Source of the DNA: G965203045 sp965203045
GTDB taxonomy: Bacteria > Pseudomonadota > Gammaproteobacteria > PS1 > Pseudothioglobaceae
Direction of reading: 5' to 3'
Assembly: GCA_965203045.1 (NCBI GenBank)
Contig: OZ241850.1
Span: 124,001-188,000, forward strand
DNA: 64,000 nucleotides
Shown here: piece by piece, positions 35,667-46,102 of the stretch
Layout: the number at the start of each line of letters is the position of its first letter
Position numbering within the stretch: position 1 is the stretch's first letter
Translations under genes and position numbers: made by a program
Notes under the pieces: model-generated
The model's input: only the letters and a program-made list of their open reading frames with translations
The model's database searches: none
Told to the model about the DNA's origin: nothing

Positions 35667-37058
35667 TCTATGGAGGTGTGTTTGTATAACTTGAACATCA
35701 TTGAATGCTAGCTTTTGGTTGCCTATAGTCTGAGTAGTCTCACTGCCCTTACCAACAACAAGTAAGCAATTATTAGATTCTAGTCTATCAATAGCATACT
35801 CAATAGCAGCTTTTCTATCGGTAATAACCTCCACATTAGTATTATGAATACCACTTTTAATTTGGTTAATAATTTGCATGGGGTTTTCATCTCTTGGATT
35901 ATCATTAGTAAGAATGATTTCATCTGCTAGTTTATCTGCAATTATACCCATTTGAGAGCGTTTGTTCTGGTCACGATTACCGCCACAACCAAGTATCAGC
36001 ACGATTTTCGTATCTTCATAATGTTCTTTTATAGTTAGCAATACTTGGGATAGGGCATCAGGAGTATGGGCAAAATCTACCCAAATAGGATAGTTTTGTA
36101 TTTGTTGTAAACGTCCAGGAGGAGGGGTAATACTAGGTAATAATTCAGCAATTTTATTATTGCTAATACCAATTGTTTTAACATAACTAATAGCTGCTAA
36201 CAAATTATATAAATTAAATTTTCCAAGTAAATTTACTCGTGTTTTAAATCCGCCAAAATATAGATTAAAACCCTTTTTATCCGCCTTTATATCAGTAAAA
36301 AGCATAGGTAATTGCAGTCCATAACTAACTTTAGCTGATGCTTGGGTTTGAGTTAATAACTTCTTAGAATAAGGATCATCAGCATTAATAATAGCTAATT
36401 TCAAGCATTTGCGTCTAAATAATTGCGCTTTAGCTATAAAATAATCATCCATAGTGCTATGATAGTCTAGATGGTCTTGACTTAAATTAGTCCAAATAGC
36501 ACTATCAATAATAATGCCCGAGAGACGATCCTGAGCTAAAGCATGAGAAGAAGCTTCTAAAAATACAGTTCTTGTCTGTGCTACTTGACTTAATAATTGA
36601 TACAAACTAAAAATATCAGGCGTAGTCAGCGTAGGTTGATATAATTGATTAGGTGGCAAATTTTGTAATACACCTAAACTGCCTACGCTAATAGCAGGCT
36701 TATTTAATTTAGCAAATAACTGCAACAAAAAATGCACCACAGAAGTCTTACCGTTAGTACCAGTAACAGCAACAACCAAAGGATGATTTTTGCCATAACG
36801 TTTAGTCGCAAGCACTGCTAATTTAGTAGCTAAGTCAGGCATTACCAATAATGGTATAGAATAAGATTTAGCGGGTTTTTTATTACTAATAACTGCCAGT
36901 GCGCCCTTATTAATTGCCTCGTCTAAATAATTTAGCCCGTGAGATTGTCTGCCTTGAAGTGCAACGAATATATCACCGCTTTTTAGCGTCTTACTATCAA
37001 GAATTAAATCACCACCACTTTGAGTAAGTGTTGTTAATAAAGTATCTAAATCAAGCAT
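35640..37058 (-). CDS. murE: UDP-N-acetylmuramyl-tripeptide synthetase (MurE)
   Basis: Cytosolic ligase adding the third amino acid, most likely meso-diaminopimelate, to the peptidoglycan precursor. 472 aa. ATP-binding VAVTGTNGKTSVVHFL near 93-108, the conserved HALAQDRL and NLSQDHLDYH blocks (near 172 and 190), and the DAP-specifying DNPRDENP motif near 381-388 (DNPR supports meso-DAP). Last gene of hisF-polA-argS-murE, start shared by one base with the argS stop. It is the only mur gene here, apart from its cluster. Its end overlaps rpoC. Confidence 0.97.
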   Translation of the reverse strand: MLDLDTLLTTLTQSGGDLILDSKTLKSGDIFVALQGRQSHGLNYLDEAINKGALAVISNKKPAKSYSIPLLVMPDLATKLAVLATKRYGKNHPLVVAVTGTNGKTSVVHFLLQLFAKLNKPAISVGSLGVLQNLPPNQLYQPTLTTPDIFSLYQLLSQVAQTRTVFLEASSHALAQDRLSGIIIDSAIWTNLSQDHLDYHSTMDDYFIAKAQLFRRKCLKLAIINADDPYSKKLLTQTQASAKVSYGLQLPMLFTDIKADKKGFNLYFGGFKTRVNLLGKFNLYNLLAAISYVKTIGISNNKIAELLPSITPPPGRLQQIQNYPIWVDFAHTPDALSQVLLTIKEHYEDTKIVLILGCGGNRDQNKRSQMGIIADKLADEIILTNDNPRDENPMQIINQIKSGIHNTNVEVITDRKAAIEYAIDRLESNNCLLVVGKGSETTQTIGNQKLAFNDVQVIQTHLHRLDFVEFLA

Positions 37059-38791
37059 TACATTTGTTTAGGTGCACTTACGCCTAATAAATTTAAACCG
37101 TTCTTAAGTACTTGAGCTACAGCACTAATTAATACCAGTCTTGCAGTCGTTAATGCCTTGTCTTTGCCCAAAAACTCACATTTAGCATAATAATGATGAA
37201 AATCAGTAGCTAGAGATTTGAGATAATAGGCTAATTGGTGCACTTCTCGACTATTGGCAGCATTTAATAACACTGTACTATAGAGGTTTAATTGTTTAAT
37301 AATCTGCACTTCCGCATTATCTACCAATAAGGACATATCAGCATTATTGGTGTTGAGCTTAGTGACTTTGGCAAGCACTTGAAAAATGCGCGCATAAGCA
37401 TATTGAATGTAGTACATTGGATTATCATTAGTTTGTGCTTTTGCCAATTCTAAATCAAAATCTAAATGTTGGTCGCTCCGCCGTAAAACATAAAAAAACC
37501 GCGCTGCATCACTACCAACCTCATCTATCAATTTCTTAAGACTAATAAACTCGCCAGCACGAGTGGACATGACAAGCTTAACTTCACCACGATAAAGATT
37601 GGCAAACTGAACTAATAATATCTCTAAATTATTATTATCCAAACCCAAAGCACTAACAGCAGCGCGCACGCGCGCAATATAACCATGATGGTCAGCACCC
37701 CAAATATTGATAATTTTGTAGTAATTTTGCCCACGAGCAAATTTATTTGCATGATAAGCAATATCCGATGCAAAATAAGTGCTTTGTCCATTTTCTCTAA
37801 CTACCACACGATCTTTTTCATCACCAAAATCACTACTCTTAAACCATAAAGCGCCTGATTTTTGATACACTAATCTTTGTTGTTGTAATTTATCTAAGAC
37901 ATTTTGTACCAAGTTAGACTGAATTAAGCTTTGCTCTTTAAACCAATTATCATAATTAATGCCAAAATCAGCTAAATCACTTTTAATAGTAGTTAAAATA
38001 CTATTGATACTAAAAGTAAATAACTGCTGATAGTGGTCACCTAAGGCAGTTTTGGTGTTATTAATCAATTGGTCAATATATAATTCTTTATTATCACTAT
38101 TGCAATCAGGGCTAATACTACTCCAATCCTTTAGCAATAAGTGCTTATATTTTGACTGAAACGCAATTGCAATATCTTTAATGTAATTGCCCTTATAAGC
38201 ACTATCGGGAAGATTAATCTTCTGTCCACACTTTTCTAAATAACGCAAATAAATACTTAAAGTTAGAATATCCATCTGCCTTCCAGCATCATTTATATAA
38301 TATTCACAATTAACGCTAAAACCAACTGCGGACAAAATATTGGCTAAACTACTACCAAACGCTGCACCGCGACCATGCCCAATATGTAATGGACCAGTAG
38401 GATTGGCGGATACAAACTCTAATAAAATTGCCCTACCCCTACCATAGTCGCTACAACCAAAATTTTGTTTTTCATTAATAATTTTACTAATAATTTGAAT
38501 GGCTGCCATTTGGCTGACAAAAAAGTTAATAAATCCGCCACCGCCGACTAAAACTTTGGTAATAATATTATTTTTAGGCAAATTAGCAATAATCAAGTTA
38601 GCTAAATTATTCGCCTTTTGTGACGGTGTTGTTTTATTGGCAATTATAAACGCAATATTAGTGGAATAATCGCCGTGATTTTGATTTTTATTGAGAATAA
38701 TATTGATGTCATAAAAACTATCTGATAATAACCCTTGTTGCTGCAAACTTACCAAACTTTCGCTAACCAACTGTTGTAACTTTTGTCTCAT
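37058..38791 (-). CDS. argS: Arginyl-tRNA synthetase
   Basis: Class I synthetase charging tRNA-Arg. 577 aa. HIGH motif in PTGPLHIGHGRGAAFG near 122-137; the KMSKS-like position reads VMSTRAGEFISL near 379-390, the usual degenerate form in ArgRS. N-terminal Add1 domain and C-terminal DALR anticodon-binding helices are present. Shares one base with the polA stop and one with the murE start. Confidence 0.98.
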   Translation of the reverse strand: MRQKLQQLVSESLVSLQQQGLLSDSFYDINIILNKNQNHGDYSTNIAFIIANKTTPSQKANNLANLIIANLPKNNIITKVLVGGGGFINFFVSQMAAIQIISKIINEKQNFGCSDYGRGRAILLEFVSANPTGPLHIGHGRGAAFGSSLANILSAVGFSVNCEYYINDAGRQMDILTLSIYLRYLEKCGQKINLPDSAYKGNYIKDIAIAFQSKYKHLLLKDWSSISPDCNSDNKELYIDQLINNTKTALGDHYQQLFTFSINSILTTIKSDLADFGINYDNWFKEQSLIQSNLVQNVLDKLQQQRLVYQKSGALWFKSSDFGDEKDRVVVRENGQSTYFASDIAYHANKFARGQNYYKIINIWGADHHGYIARVRAAVSALGLDNNNLEILLVQFANLYRGEVKLVMSTRAGEFISLKKLIDEVGSDAARFFYVLRRSDQHLDFDLELAKAQTNDNPMYYIQYAYARIFQVLAKVTKLNTNNADMSLLVDNAEVQIIKQLNLYSTVLLNAANSREVHQLAYYLKSLATDFHHYYAKCEFLGKDKALTTARLVLISAVAQVLKNGLNLLGVSAPKQM

Positions 38792-41496
38792 TAATGCGCT
38801 TCCTGCCAGTTACTACCAATGCCAATATCAACCGGCAAAGGCACAGACAATTTAACTGCATCTTGCATTAACTTAGCAATATCGCGCTTTGCCGTGTTTA
38901 ATAAATCATCTTGTACTTCAAACACCAACTCATCATGAACTTGCATTAACAGGTAAATAAAGGTTTTGTGTTTTTGTATATAAGCGTTAACATCTAACAT
39001 TGCTTGTTTGATAATATCAGCCGAACTACCTTGCATTGGTGCATTAATCGCAAGCCTTAACGCATGTGCTACGCGCGCCTTATTTTTACTGTGTACATCC
39101 GGCAAATACAAACGTCTGCCGCTAATAGTTTTTACAAACCCATGTTCTTTGGCAAAAGTCTGTACTTTATCAATATAAGTGCTTACCTTAGGATAATTAC
39201 TAAAATAATTATCAATTATTTGCCTAGCGCGCACACGCGAGGTATTAATTTGTTTAGCTAGCTTAAATGCTCCCATACCATACATAAGTCCAAAATTAAT
39301 CGCCTTGGCATTACGTCTATCATCGCTACTAACTGCTGACAAAGGCTTATTAAACATCTGCGCTGCGGTTGCTTTATGCACATCTAGGTTTTTCTTAAAA
39401 GCGCTAATCAAACCATTATCTGCTGATAAATGTGCCATAATTCTTAGTTCAATTTGTGAATAATCAGCAGCTAAAATTTTATAACCACGAGCAGCAATAA
39501 AACCAACTCTAATTCTACTACCTTTATCACTTCTAATAGGTATATTTTGCAAATTAGGATTACTGGACGACAGCCGACCAGTACTGGTACTCGCTTGATG
39601 ATAAGATGTATGTACACGCCCAGTTTTTTTATTTATTTGTTTTGGTAAGGCTTCTAAATAAGTGGAATTTAATTTGCTTAAAGTGCGGTAATTTAATAGC
39701 ACCGCTGCCAGCGGATGGTCAAGCAAACTTAATGCACTCTCATCAGTAGAGGCAAAACCGCTTGGGGTATTCTTTGCAGGAATTAAGTTTAGATACTCCT
39801 TATCAAACAAAATACTTCTTACCTGTTTAGGCGAGTCTAAATTAAAAGTAGTGTCAGCTAATTTATACGCTTGCTCTTTAAGTGATTTAATTTCAATTAA
39901 TAATTTATTTTGTTCCTTTTTTAATAAATTACTATCTAACAAAACCCCCCGACGCTCCATCACCAATAAAACCCTCATCAGCGGTAATTCTAACTTTTGA
40001 TAAATTTTTATTAAATCAGGATAATTAGTGAATTTTACAGTAAATAATAAATGCAATTCATTGGTAATAATAACATCCTCGCAAGCATAATTTGCCGCAA
40101 CTTTAATGTCTATTTGGTCCATACTTCTCTGCTGCCTACCTTTACCAGCAATATCGCTAAATTTAATAGTAACATGATTTAGATAAAACTTAGCCAAATC
40201 ATCCATATTATGCGCAGTTGCAGTGCTATCTAGGCAGTAAGAAGCAAGCATGGTATCAGCAATAATACCGCCTAACTCAATACCATAATTAGCCAGAATA
40301 TGAGCATCATATTTAAGATTTTGTCCAATTTTACCAACCTTATCACTCTCTAAAATTGACTTTAATTTATCAAGAACAATAACACCGTCCAACTGTGACT
40401 CAACCCCTAAATAACTATGCCCAATTGGTAGGTAATACGCTGTTTTATTAAATAAAAACACCAAACCAACCAATTGGGCATTCATTACCTCCAAACTAGT
40501 AGTTTCAGTGTCAAAGACAAAATTATCTACCTTTGCCAAATATTTTAAAAATTTATTAAATTCAGCATTAGTAAATAATATTTTTTGTTTATATTTATCC
40601 AATAAACTTTGGGCTTTTTTTGCCTTTGGTACTGAGATACTATCTTGACTAGTAAGCTGTTCTAACCATCTATCAAAATTATAATACTTATACAATTCTA
40701 TTAATTTTTGGCTATCCGGTTGCGCCTTAGCATTGTTAAAATCTAAGTCAATTTTAATATCAGTTTTTAAACTTACCAACTTATAAGATAAATCTAGTGA
40801 ATCAAAATTATGTCGTAATTTTTCTCCAACATTACCTTTTATAAAATTGGCATTTTTTTTAATATTTTCAATATTATTAAAGGTTTGTATCCACTTTGCC
40901 GCAGTCTTTGGTCCAACACTAGGTACCCCAGGGATATTATCACTACTATCGCCTGTAAGAGCTAAAAAATCAATGATTTGTTGCGGCTTAACACCAGTTC
41001 TTGCAACAACTGCCTCCTTGTCAATTACTTTACCTTTTAAATCTATTTGCTTAACAAATTTATCATCAATCAGTTGATATAAATCCTTATCGCTACTTGC
41101 TATTAAAATATTAACTTGTTCATGTTTAGCTTTGGTGCATAAAGAGGCAATAACATCATCAGCTTCAACACCTTCTAAACACAAAAAAGGCAGCCCCATC
41201 GCTTTTACAATATTGTATAGAGGTTCAATTTGCTTAACTAAATCAGGTTCAGCTACTTTACGATTTGCTTTATAATCGGGGTATAATTGGTGGCGAAAAT
41301 TCTTATCTTTATGGTCAAAAACAGCCACTAAATCAGCATCTGGGTATTGGTTTTGTAGCATTTTAATACTACTTATTACCCCAAACATCGCCCCAGTTGG
41401 AAAGCCATCACTATTAGTAAGATGGGAGGATTGAGTAGTAAAATAAGAACGAAATAAAAAAGCTGACCCGTCTAGTAAAATAATCTTTGGATTCAT
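38791..41496 (-). CDS. polA: DNA polymerase I
   Basis: Repair and Okazaki-fragment polymerase. 901 aa with all three activities apparently intact. The N-terminal 5'-3' exonuclease (VAVFDHKDKNFRH, near 58-70; LTGDSSDNIPGVPSVGPKTA near 181-200). The 3'-5' exonuclease keeps its acidic residues: FDTETTSLE near 331, QNLKYDAHIL and NYACEDVIITNELH. The polymerase domain has LAADYSQIELRIMAHL, RRNAKAINFGLMYGMGAF and MQVHDELVFEV. It overlaps hisF by 4 nt (ATGA). Confidence 0.98.
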   Translation of the reverse strand: MNPKIILLDGSAFLFRSYFTTQSSHLTNSDGFPTGAMFGVISSIKMLQNQYPDADLVAVFDHKDKNFRHQLYPDYKANRKVAEPDLVKQIEPLYNIVKAMGLPFLCLEGVEADDVIASLCTKAKHEQVNILIASSDKDLYQLIDDKFVKQIDLKGKVIDKEAVVARTGVKPQQIIDFLALTGDSSDNIPGVPSVGPKTAAKWIQTFNNIENIKKNANFIKGNVGEKLRHNFDSLDLSYKLVSLKTDIKIDLDFNNAKAQPDSQKLIELYKYYNFDRWLEQLTSQDSISVPKAKKAQSLLDKYKQKILFTNAEFNKFLKYLAKVDNFVFDTETTSLEVMNAQLVGLVFLFNKTAYYLPIGHSYLGVESQLDGVIVLDKLKSILESDKVGKIGQNLKYDAHILANYGIELGGIIADTMLASYCLDSTATAHNMDDLAKFYLNHVTIKFSDIAGKGRQQRSMDQIDIKVAANYACEDVIITNELHLLFTVKFTNYPDLIKIYQKLELPLMRVLLVMERRGVLLDSNLLKKEQNKLLIEIKSLKEQAYKLADTTFNLDSPKQVRSILFDKEYLNLIPAKNTPSGFASTDESALSLLDHPLAAVLLNYRTLSKLNSTYLEALPKQINKKTGRVHTSYHQASTSTGRLSSSNPNLQNIPIRSDKGSRIRVGFIAARGYKILAADYSQIELRIMAHLSADNGLISAFKKNLDVHKATAAQMFNKPLSAVSSDDRRNAKAINFGLMYGMGAFKLAKQINTSRVRARQIIDNYFSNYPKVSTYIDKVQTFAKEHGFVKTISGRRLYLPDVHSKNKARVAHALRLAINAPMQGSSADIIKQAMLDVNAYIQKHKTFIYLLMQVHDELVFEVQDDLLNTAKRDIAKLMQDAVKLSVPLPVDIGIGSNWQEAH

Positions 41497-42272
41497 AATC
41501 TCACAGTAATTTTTCGCTTTGCCATAAACCGCTTAGCCTCAATGATGCTATAAGTATTAAAATGAAAAATACTAGCCGCCAAAACCGCATCCGCCCCACC
41601 AATTTTAATACCTTCTACCAAATGCTCTAAATTACCGACTCCTCCTGAAGCAATTACCGGCACTTTTACCACTTTTGAAATTACCTTAGTTAATACTAAA
41701 TCAAAACCGTCTTTGGTGCCGTCTTTATCCATTGAAGTCAGCAAAACTTCGCCAGCGCCAATATTAGTGCTGCTTTGAGTGTTTTCCACAGCCCAATCAA
41801 TTGCATCAATACCAGTAGGCCTGCGCCCACCATGGGTAAAAACTTCCCATTTATTAGTTTTATCACTCAATCGTTTAGCATCAATAGCAAGCACAATACA
41901 TTGTGAACCAAAATGCAAACAAGCTTGGCGCACAAAATTCTTATCATAAATAGCCGCTGAATTAATAGCAACCTTATCTGCCCCAGAATCAAGCATTAAC
42001 TTAATATCTTCCAAACTACGAATACCGCCACCAACAGTTAAGGGAATAAAAACTTGGTCGGCAATAGCTTCAACCATATGTACTAGCGTATTGCGATTTT
42101 GGTGAGTTGCGGTAATATCTAAAAAAATTAATTCGTCCGCGCCTTGTTCATCGTATCTTTTAGCAATCTCAACTGGGTCACCGGCATCTTTAATACCTTT
42201 AAACTTAACACCTTTAACAACCCGACCATTATCAACATCTAAACAAGGAATCACGCGGCTAGCTAAAGTCAT
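41493..42272 (-). CDS. hisF: Imidazole glycerol phosphate synthase cyclase subunit HisF
   Basis: Cyclase that uses ammonia from HisH to make IGP and AICAR in histidine synthesis. 259 aa (beta/alpha)8 barrel. Catalytic Asp of PCLDVDNGRVVKG is residue 12, and the second (LAIDAKR) is near 131; phosphate sites GGGIRS near 81 and ASGGVG near 209. It heads an operon with polA, argS and murE and has no other his gene beside it; partner HisH must be elsewhere. Confidence 0.97.
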   Translation of the reverse strand: MTLASRVIPCLDVDNGRVVKGVKFKGIKDAGDPVEIAKRYDEQGADELIFLDITATHQNRNTLVHMVEAIADQVFIPLTVGGGIRSLEDIKLMLDSGADKVAINSAAIYDKNFVRQACLHFGSQCIVLAIDAKRLSDKTNKWEVFTHGGRRPTGIDAIDWAVENTQSSTNIGAGEVLLTSMDKDGTKDGFDLVLTKVISKVVKVPVIASGGVGNLEHLVEGIKIGGADAVLAASIFHFNTYSIIEAKRFMAKRKITVRL

Positions 42273-42311
42273 AAGATAAAAAATTATCCAATTTTACCGT
42301 ATAATGCAGCA

Positions 42312-43016
42312 ATGACTAGTAATAACGTACCAAGACACATTGCTATTATTATGGATGGTAATGGTCGCTGGGCGCAAAATCACCATATATCTAAAATAGC
42401 TGGGCATAAAAAAGGCAAGGAAACCCTTACAAAAATTGTTGAGTATTGTGCCAAAATTGGAGTCAAATTCTTAACAGTTTTTGCTTTTAGTAGCGAGAAT
42501 ATTAACCGCCCTCAACACGAAGTTAGTGATTTATTTACTCTATTTTTAAACGCTCTACAATCAGAAACCAGACAACTAAAAGCCAATAATATTCGCTTAA
42601 ATATAATTGGGGATTTGTCAATTTTTGACAATAAAACTAAAAAATACGCAAAACAATCAATTCAAAAACTAGTGAAATGTAATAAAATGGTGCTCAATAT
42701 AGCTCTTAATTATGGCGGACGCTGGGACCTAGTCCAAGCAACTAAAAAAATTGCCAATCAAATCCAAGCGGGTAAACTAACAACTGATGCTATAGATGAA
42801 GACTTAATCAGCAAGCACCTATCCCTTGCAAACCAAAGACCGGTGGATTTAATGATTAGAACCAGCGGCGAGATTAGAATCAGCAACTTCCTACTTTGGA
42901 ATATCGCTTATAGCGAACTATTTTTCACCCCTACCTTATGGCCTGACTTCAACAAAGAAGAATTAGCAAAAATCATAAATCAATACCAAATGCGACACCG
43001 TAGGTTTGGTAAATAA
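42312..43016 (+). CDS. uppS: Undecaprenyl diphosphate synthase
   Basis: cis-Prenyltransferase making the C55 carrier lipid for cell-wall synthesis. 234 aa. Catalytic Asp15 in IIMDGNGRWAQ, substrate block FAFSSENINRP near 57-67, and the C-terminal LMIRTSGEIRISNFLLWNIAYSEL region (near 182-205) with signature Arg and Glu. cdsA and dxr, the usual neighbours, are absent. No Shine-Dalgarno; a perfect TATAAT ends 6 nt before the ATG. Confidence 0.97.
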   Translation: MTSNNVPRHIAIIMDGNGRWAQNHHISKIAGHKKGKETLTKIVEYCAKIGVKFLTVFAFSSENINRPQHEVSDLFTLFLNALQSETRQLKANNIRLNIIGDLSIFDNKTKKYAKQSIQKLVKCNKMVLNIALNYGGRWDLVQATKKIANQIQAGKLTTDAIDEDLISKHLSLANQRPVDLMIRTSGEIRISNFLLWNIAYSELFFTPTLWPDFNKEELAKIINQYQMRHRRFGK

Positions 43017-43058
43017 CCAACCATAATTCCTGCTAAATGCACTATCAAAATAAGATTT

Positions 43059-45425
43059 TTAACTAATTTTAGGCTTCACCCATAAAATTAAACGTGGTAA
43101 TAAAGTTAGATTTGATAGTAGCGCCATACCCATTGCAAGAGCGGTAAAAATACCAAAATAAATGCTAGGAATAAAATTTGACATAACAAGAACTAAAAAC
43201 CCAATAGCAACAGTAAGAGCAGTATAAAACATAGCAATACCAATACTACCGTGAGCGCGATACATAGTTTTTAAATAGTCTTCATCTTTTTTAAACTCTA
43301 ACTTATAGCGATAGATGTAATGAATAGCATTATCAACGCCGATACCAATAGCTATAGCAGCAATGGTAATAGTCATTAAATCCAACGAAATACCAAGCAG
43401 CCCCATTACCCCGAGTACCAAAAAAGATGGTAGGATATTGGTAATAATTGCAAGCAAAGAAAATGTTAGAGAGCGAAACACCAGCAAAAACATCACAAAT
43501 ATCATCGCAAACACAGCCCCCATAGTTGCAATTTGCGATTGAAACAAACTCTGAAGCATGTTATTGTATAGTAGCATAGTTCCGGTAATTGTTGCGGTTT
43601 TTTCATCTAAATTAAATTGTTGTGCTAAATCATTTCTAATTTTACTAATAAGTTGGTTGCGATTGAGTTCTTTATCAGTGTCTTTAATGCGCATGACCAA
43701 GCGAATCTGCCCATTCTCTTCTGATAAATAAGGCTTAATAACCTGATTTTTAATACTACTAGGAACATTTTGGCGAATAATATCTAGAAAAAATCCGCTT
43801 GGTTCTTTACCACCATTAATTTGAGTAATTAGTCGTAAAGGAGTGTCAATTGATAATACCTTGCCTACGCTAGGCAAAGTAGCTAAGTAGCGATGAATTT
43901 TACTAACATCACCGCGAATTTGGGGGTCATGCCAATAACCATAACCCCAATCTTTGATAATAATTTCAAGTGGCGTTGTCCCGCCTAAATGCTTATCAAT
44001 AAAAGATAAACCTTGATAAATCTGAGTATCTTTCTTGAAATAGTCAATAAATCGATTCTCCACGCTTAACTTGGTAATGCCAACTATTGATAACGCAAAA
44101 ATTGCTAACATCAATAAAGGAATACCAAAACGATAACGATCAGTCATTTTAGCAAGTTTGATAGTAATACCAAGTTGGGTTTTATGCTTGGGCAAGCGCG
44201 CTTCAGGTAAAATTTTCATTATTACTATAAATGCCAAAAATCCAAGTATAAGGGCTAATACAACCCCAATTGACATCATATAACCAAAATCGATTACTGG
44301 GCGGATATTACTAATTAACAGAGAAACAAAAGCCACCATAGTTGTTAGTGTGGTAAATAAACATGGGATAAACATACTACTAGTAGTCTTGGCAATTAAT
44401 TGATGTTTGTCATTATTAAATGTTTGAGCTAATTCACGATATTTAACCATTAAATGCACCACTACCGAAAGCGTCATAACCAATAGTAGTGAGAAAAAAT
44501 TAGCCGATATTACTGTTACTTTCCACTCCAAAAATCCCAAAATACCAGTCATCACAAGCGCAGTTATAATACCAATACTAATAGGCATCAACGTCCAACG
44601 TATTTGCCTAAATAACAACAACAGCACAAGCATCATTACCAATACAACAGCAATACTAAAAACCCATAAGTCATTTTGCACATAGCCAATAATATCAGTG
44701 ACAATAAGAGCCAAGCCACCTATAAAAATATCAGCCTCATCACTAAAATTTATCACAACATCACTAATAGCATCAACGCGCCCTTTTTGGATTTGAGTAT
44801 CAATGGTGGTATTGGAAGAAACCAATTTTTCAAGTCGGGCTAATTCGCTTATCTGACTGGCAGATAATAATTGTTTTTGTTTTAATAAACGTAATTCATT
44901 GCGCTTATTCCTATCTTCTATATGCTTTTTATTACCCATAAGCGCTACCAAGATAGCGGTAGTACTACCATCATTGCTAATAAAATTATTGCTATAGAAA
45001 GGATTAGTTTGTAATTCCTTCTTTGCCAGAGTTAAATCAGCATTACCTTCACCCAAAGCAATATATTTACTAACAATTTGATTAAGTGGAATCGGTGGGC
45101 TGCTAAAAAGTGGCGCCTCTAAAATACTTACAACACTGCTTATACCATCTACTTGTTTTAATTTAGCTACTAATTGACCTAAGTGGTTTAATTGCTTTTC
45201 TGATAGTAATTCATTATTTTTAGGGGTATAAGTAATAACAATACTATCTTGACTTTGATACTGTTGCCTAATTTGCTGATAATATAGCAAGTCCTTGTCA
45301 TTTTCCAGAACTAAAGAATCCGCCGATGCGTCTAATTCAAACTTGTTAATTTGACTAAAAGCGAGACCAATAATAATTAGCAAAATTAGTCCTAATACCT
45401 TTGGGTAATTTAGCAAAATATTCAT
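43059..45425 (-). CDS. MMPL/RND-superfamily transporter
   Basis: Large inner-membrane exporter-like protein, 788 aa, with the RND pattern of one membrane helix, a large outside loop, five helices, then the whole repeated (helices near 10-28, 250-420, 600-780). Conserved GIGVDNAIHYIYRYK (near 705-719) matches the second MMPL/SSD repeat. The family exports lipids, hopanoids or hydrophobic compounds; no membrane-fusion or outer-membrane partner is adjacent, so substrate is unknown. It shares one base with the pcm stop and ends the aceF-lpdA-pcm run. Converges on uppS with a 42-nt gap and no hairpin. Confidence 0.85.
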   Translation of the reverse strand: MNILLNYPKVLGLILLIIIGLAFSQINKFELDASADSLVLENDKDLLYYQQIRQQYQSQDSIVITYTPKNNELLSEKQLNHLGQLVAKLKQVDGISSVVSILEAPLFSSPPIPLNQIVSKYIALGEGNADLTLAKKELQTNPFYSNNFISNDGSTTAILVALMGNKKHIEDRNKRNELRLLKQKQLLSASQISELARLEKLVSSNTTIDTQIQKGRVDAISDVVINFSDEADIFIGGLALIVTDIIGYVQNDLWVFSIAVVLVMMLVLLLLFRQIRWTLMPISIGIITALVMTGILGFLEWKVTVISANFFSLLLVMTLSVVVHLMVKYRELAQTFNNDKHQLIAKTTSSMFIPCLFTTLTTMVAFVSLLISNIRPVIDFGYMMSIGVVLALILGFLAFIVIMKILPEARLPKHKTQLGITIKLAKMTDRYRFGIPLLMLAIFALSIVGITKLSVENRFIDYFKKDTQIYQGLSFIDKHLGGTTPLEIIIKDWGYGYWHDPQIRGDVSKIHRYLATLPSVGKVLSIDTPLRLITQINGGKEPSGFFLDIIRQNVPSSIKNQVIKPYLSEENGQIRLVMRIKDTDKELNRNQLISKIRNDLAQQFNLDEKTATITGTMLLYNNMLQSLFQSQIATMGAVFAMIFVMFLLVFRSLTFSLLAIITNILPSFLVLGVMGLLGISLDLMTITIAAIAIGIGVDNAIHYIYRYKLEFKKDEDYLKTMYRAHGSIGIAMFYTALTVAIGFLVLVMSNFIPSIYFGIFTALAMGMALLSNLTLLPRLILWVKPKIS

Positions 45426-46102
45426 TAAAAACTAAAATTATCAGCTTGTTCTAGACCCTTCATAGTTATTAGTTTTGTTTCAAACAAATTTTTACTTTGC
45501 CAATCAGTTTCACTAATTCTTGTAATAAGTTTAGCAGTCATGATAGTTCCTAGTCCTTCTACCACAAAAATACGTCCGCTAATTTTAGTTAAATGAAAAT
45601 AACGTCCGCTAATTTTAGGTACTGAAGCACCAACTAAAACTACATCAAAAAAATCTTTAGTCTGCCAAGTTCTTGAGGCATCACCTCTCACCAATGTAGC
45701 GTTATTAATCCCTAATTCTGTTAATTTTTGTTTAGATTTTTGATATAATGGTTCATTAATTTCAATACTGGTAATTGACTTAGCTAACTTAGCAATCACC
45801 GCGGTTAAATAACCGCTACCAGTGCCAATTTCAAGCACCGTATCTGTAGGCTTAATATTAAGAGCATCCAGAATTCTGCCCTCAACCTTAGGTGAAAACA
45901 TACAAGCCACTTGTTTACTAGCTCCACCAACTTCTACTTCAAGGGGAATCTCAATATCAGCAAACACCAAATCTCTATATTTATACGGCACAAACAATTC
46001 ACGCGGAATTTGCTTAAGCGCATTATTATTAATAGCATTTAAACCACCCCAAGGACGCACTTGCCTTTTTATAGCATTAGCTCTAGCAGCTTCTATATTC
46101 AT
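45425..46102 (-). CDS. Protein-L-isoaspartate O-methyltransferase family protein
   Basis: SAM-dependent methyltransferase of the PCMT family that starts repair of isoaspartyl residues. 225 aa. SAM-binding motif I VLEIGTGSGYLTAVIAKL (near 86-103) and post-I SITSIEINEPL are intact. The N-terminal block IKRQVRPWGGLNAINNN resembles the short Pcm-like proteins found widely in gammaproteobacteria next to tolC rather than classic Pcm, so the exact substrate is uncertain. Overlaps lpdA by 4 nt. Confidence 0.85.
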   Translation of the reverse strand: MNIEAARANAIKRQVRPWGGLNAINNNALKQIPRELFVPYKYRDLVFADIEIPLEVEVGGASKQVACMFSPKVEGRILDALNIKPTDTVLEIGTGSGYLTAVIAKLAKSITSIEINEPLYQKSKQKLTELGINNATLVRGDASRTWQTKDFFDVVLVGASVPKISGRYFHLTKISGRIFVVEGLGTIMTAKLITRISETDWQSKNLFETKLITMKGLEQADNFSF

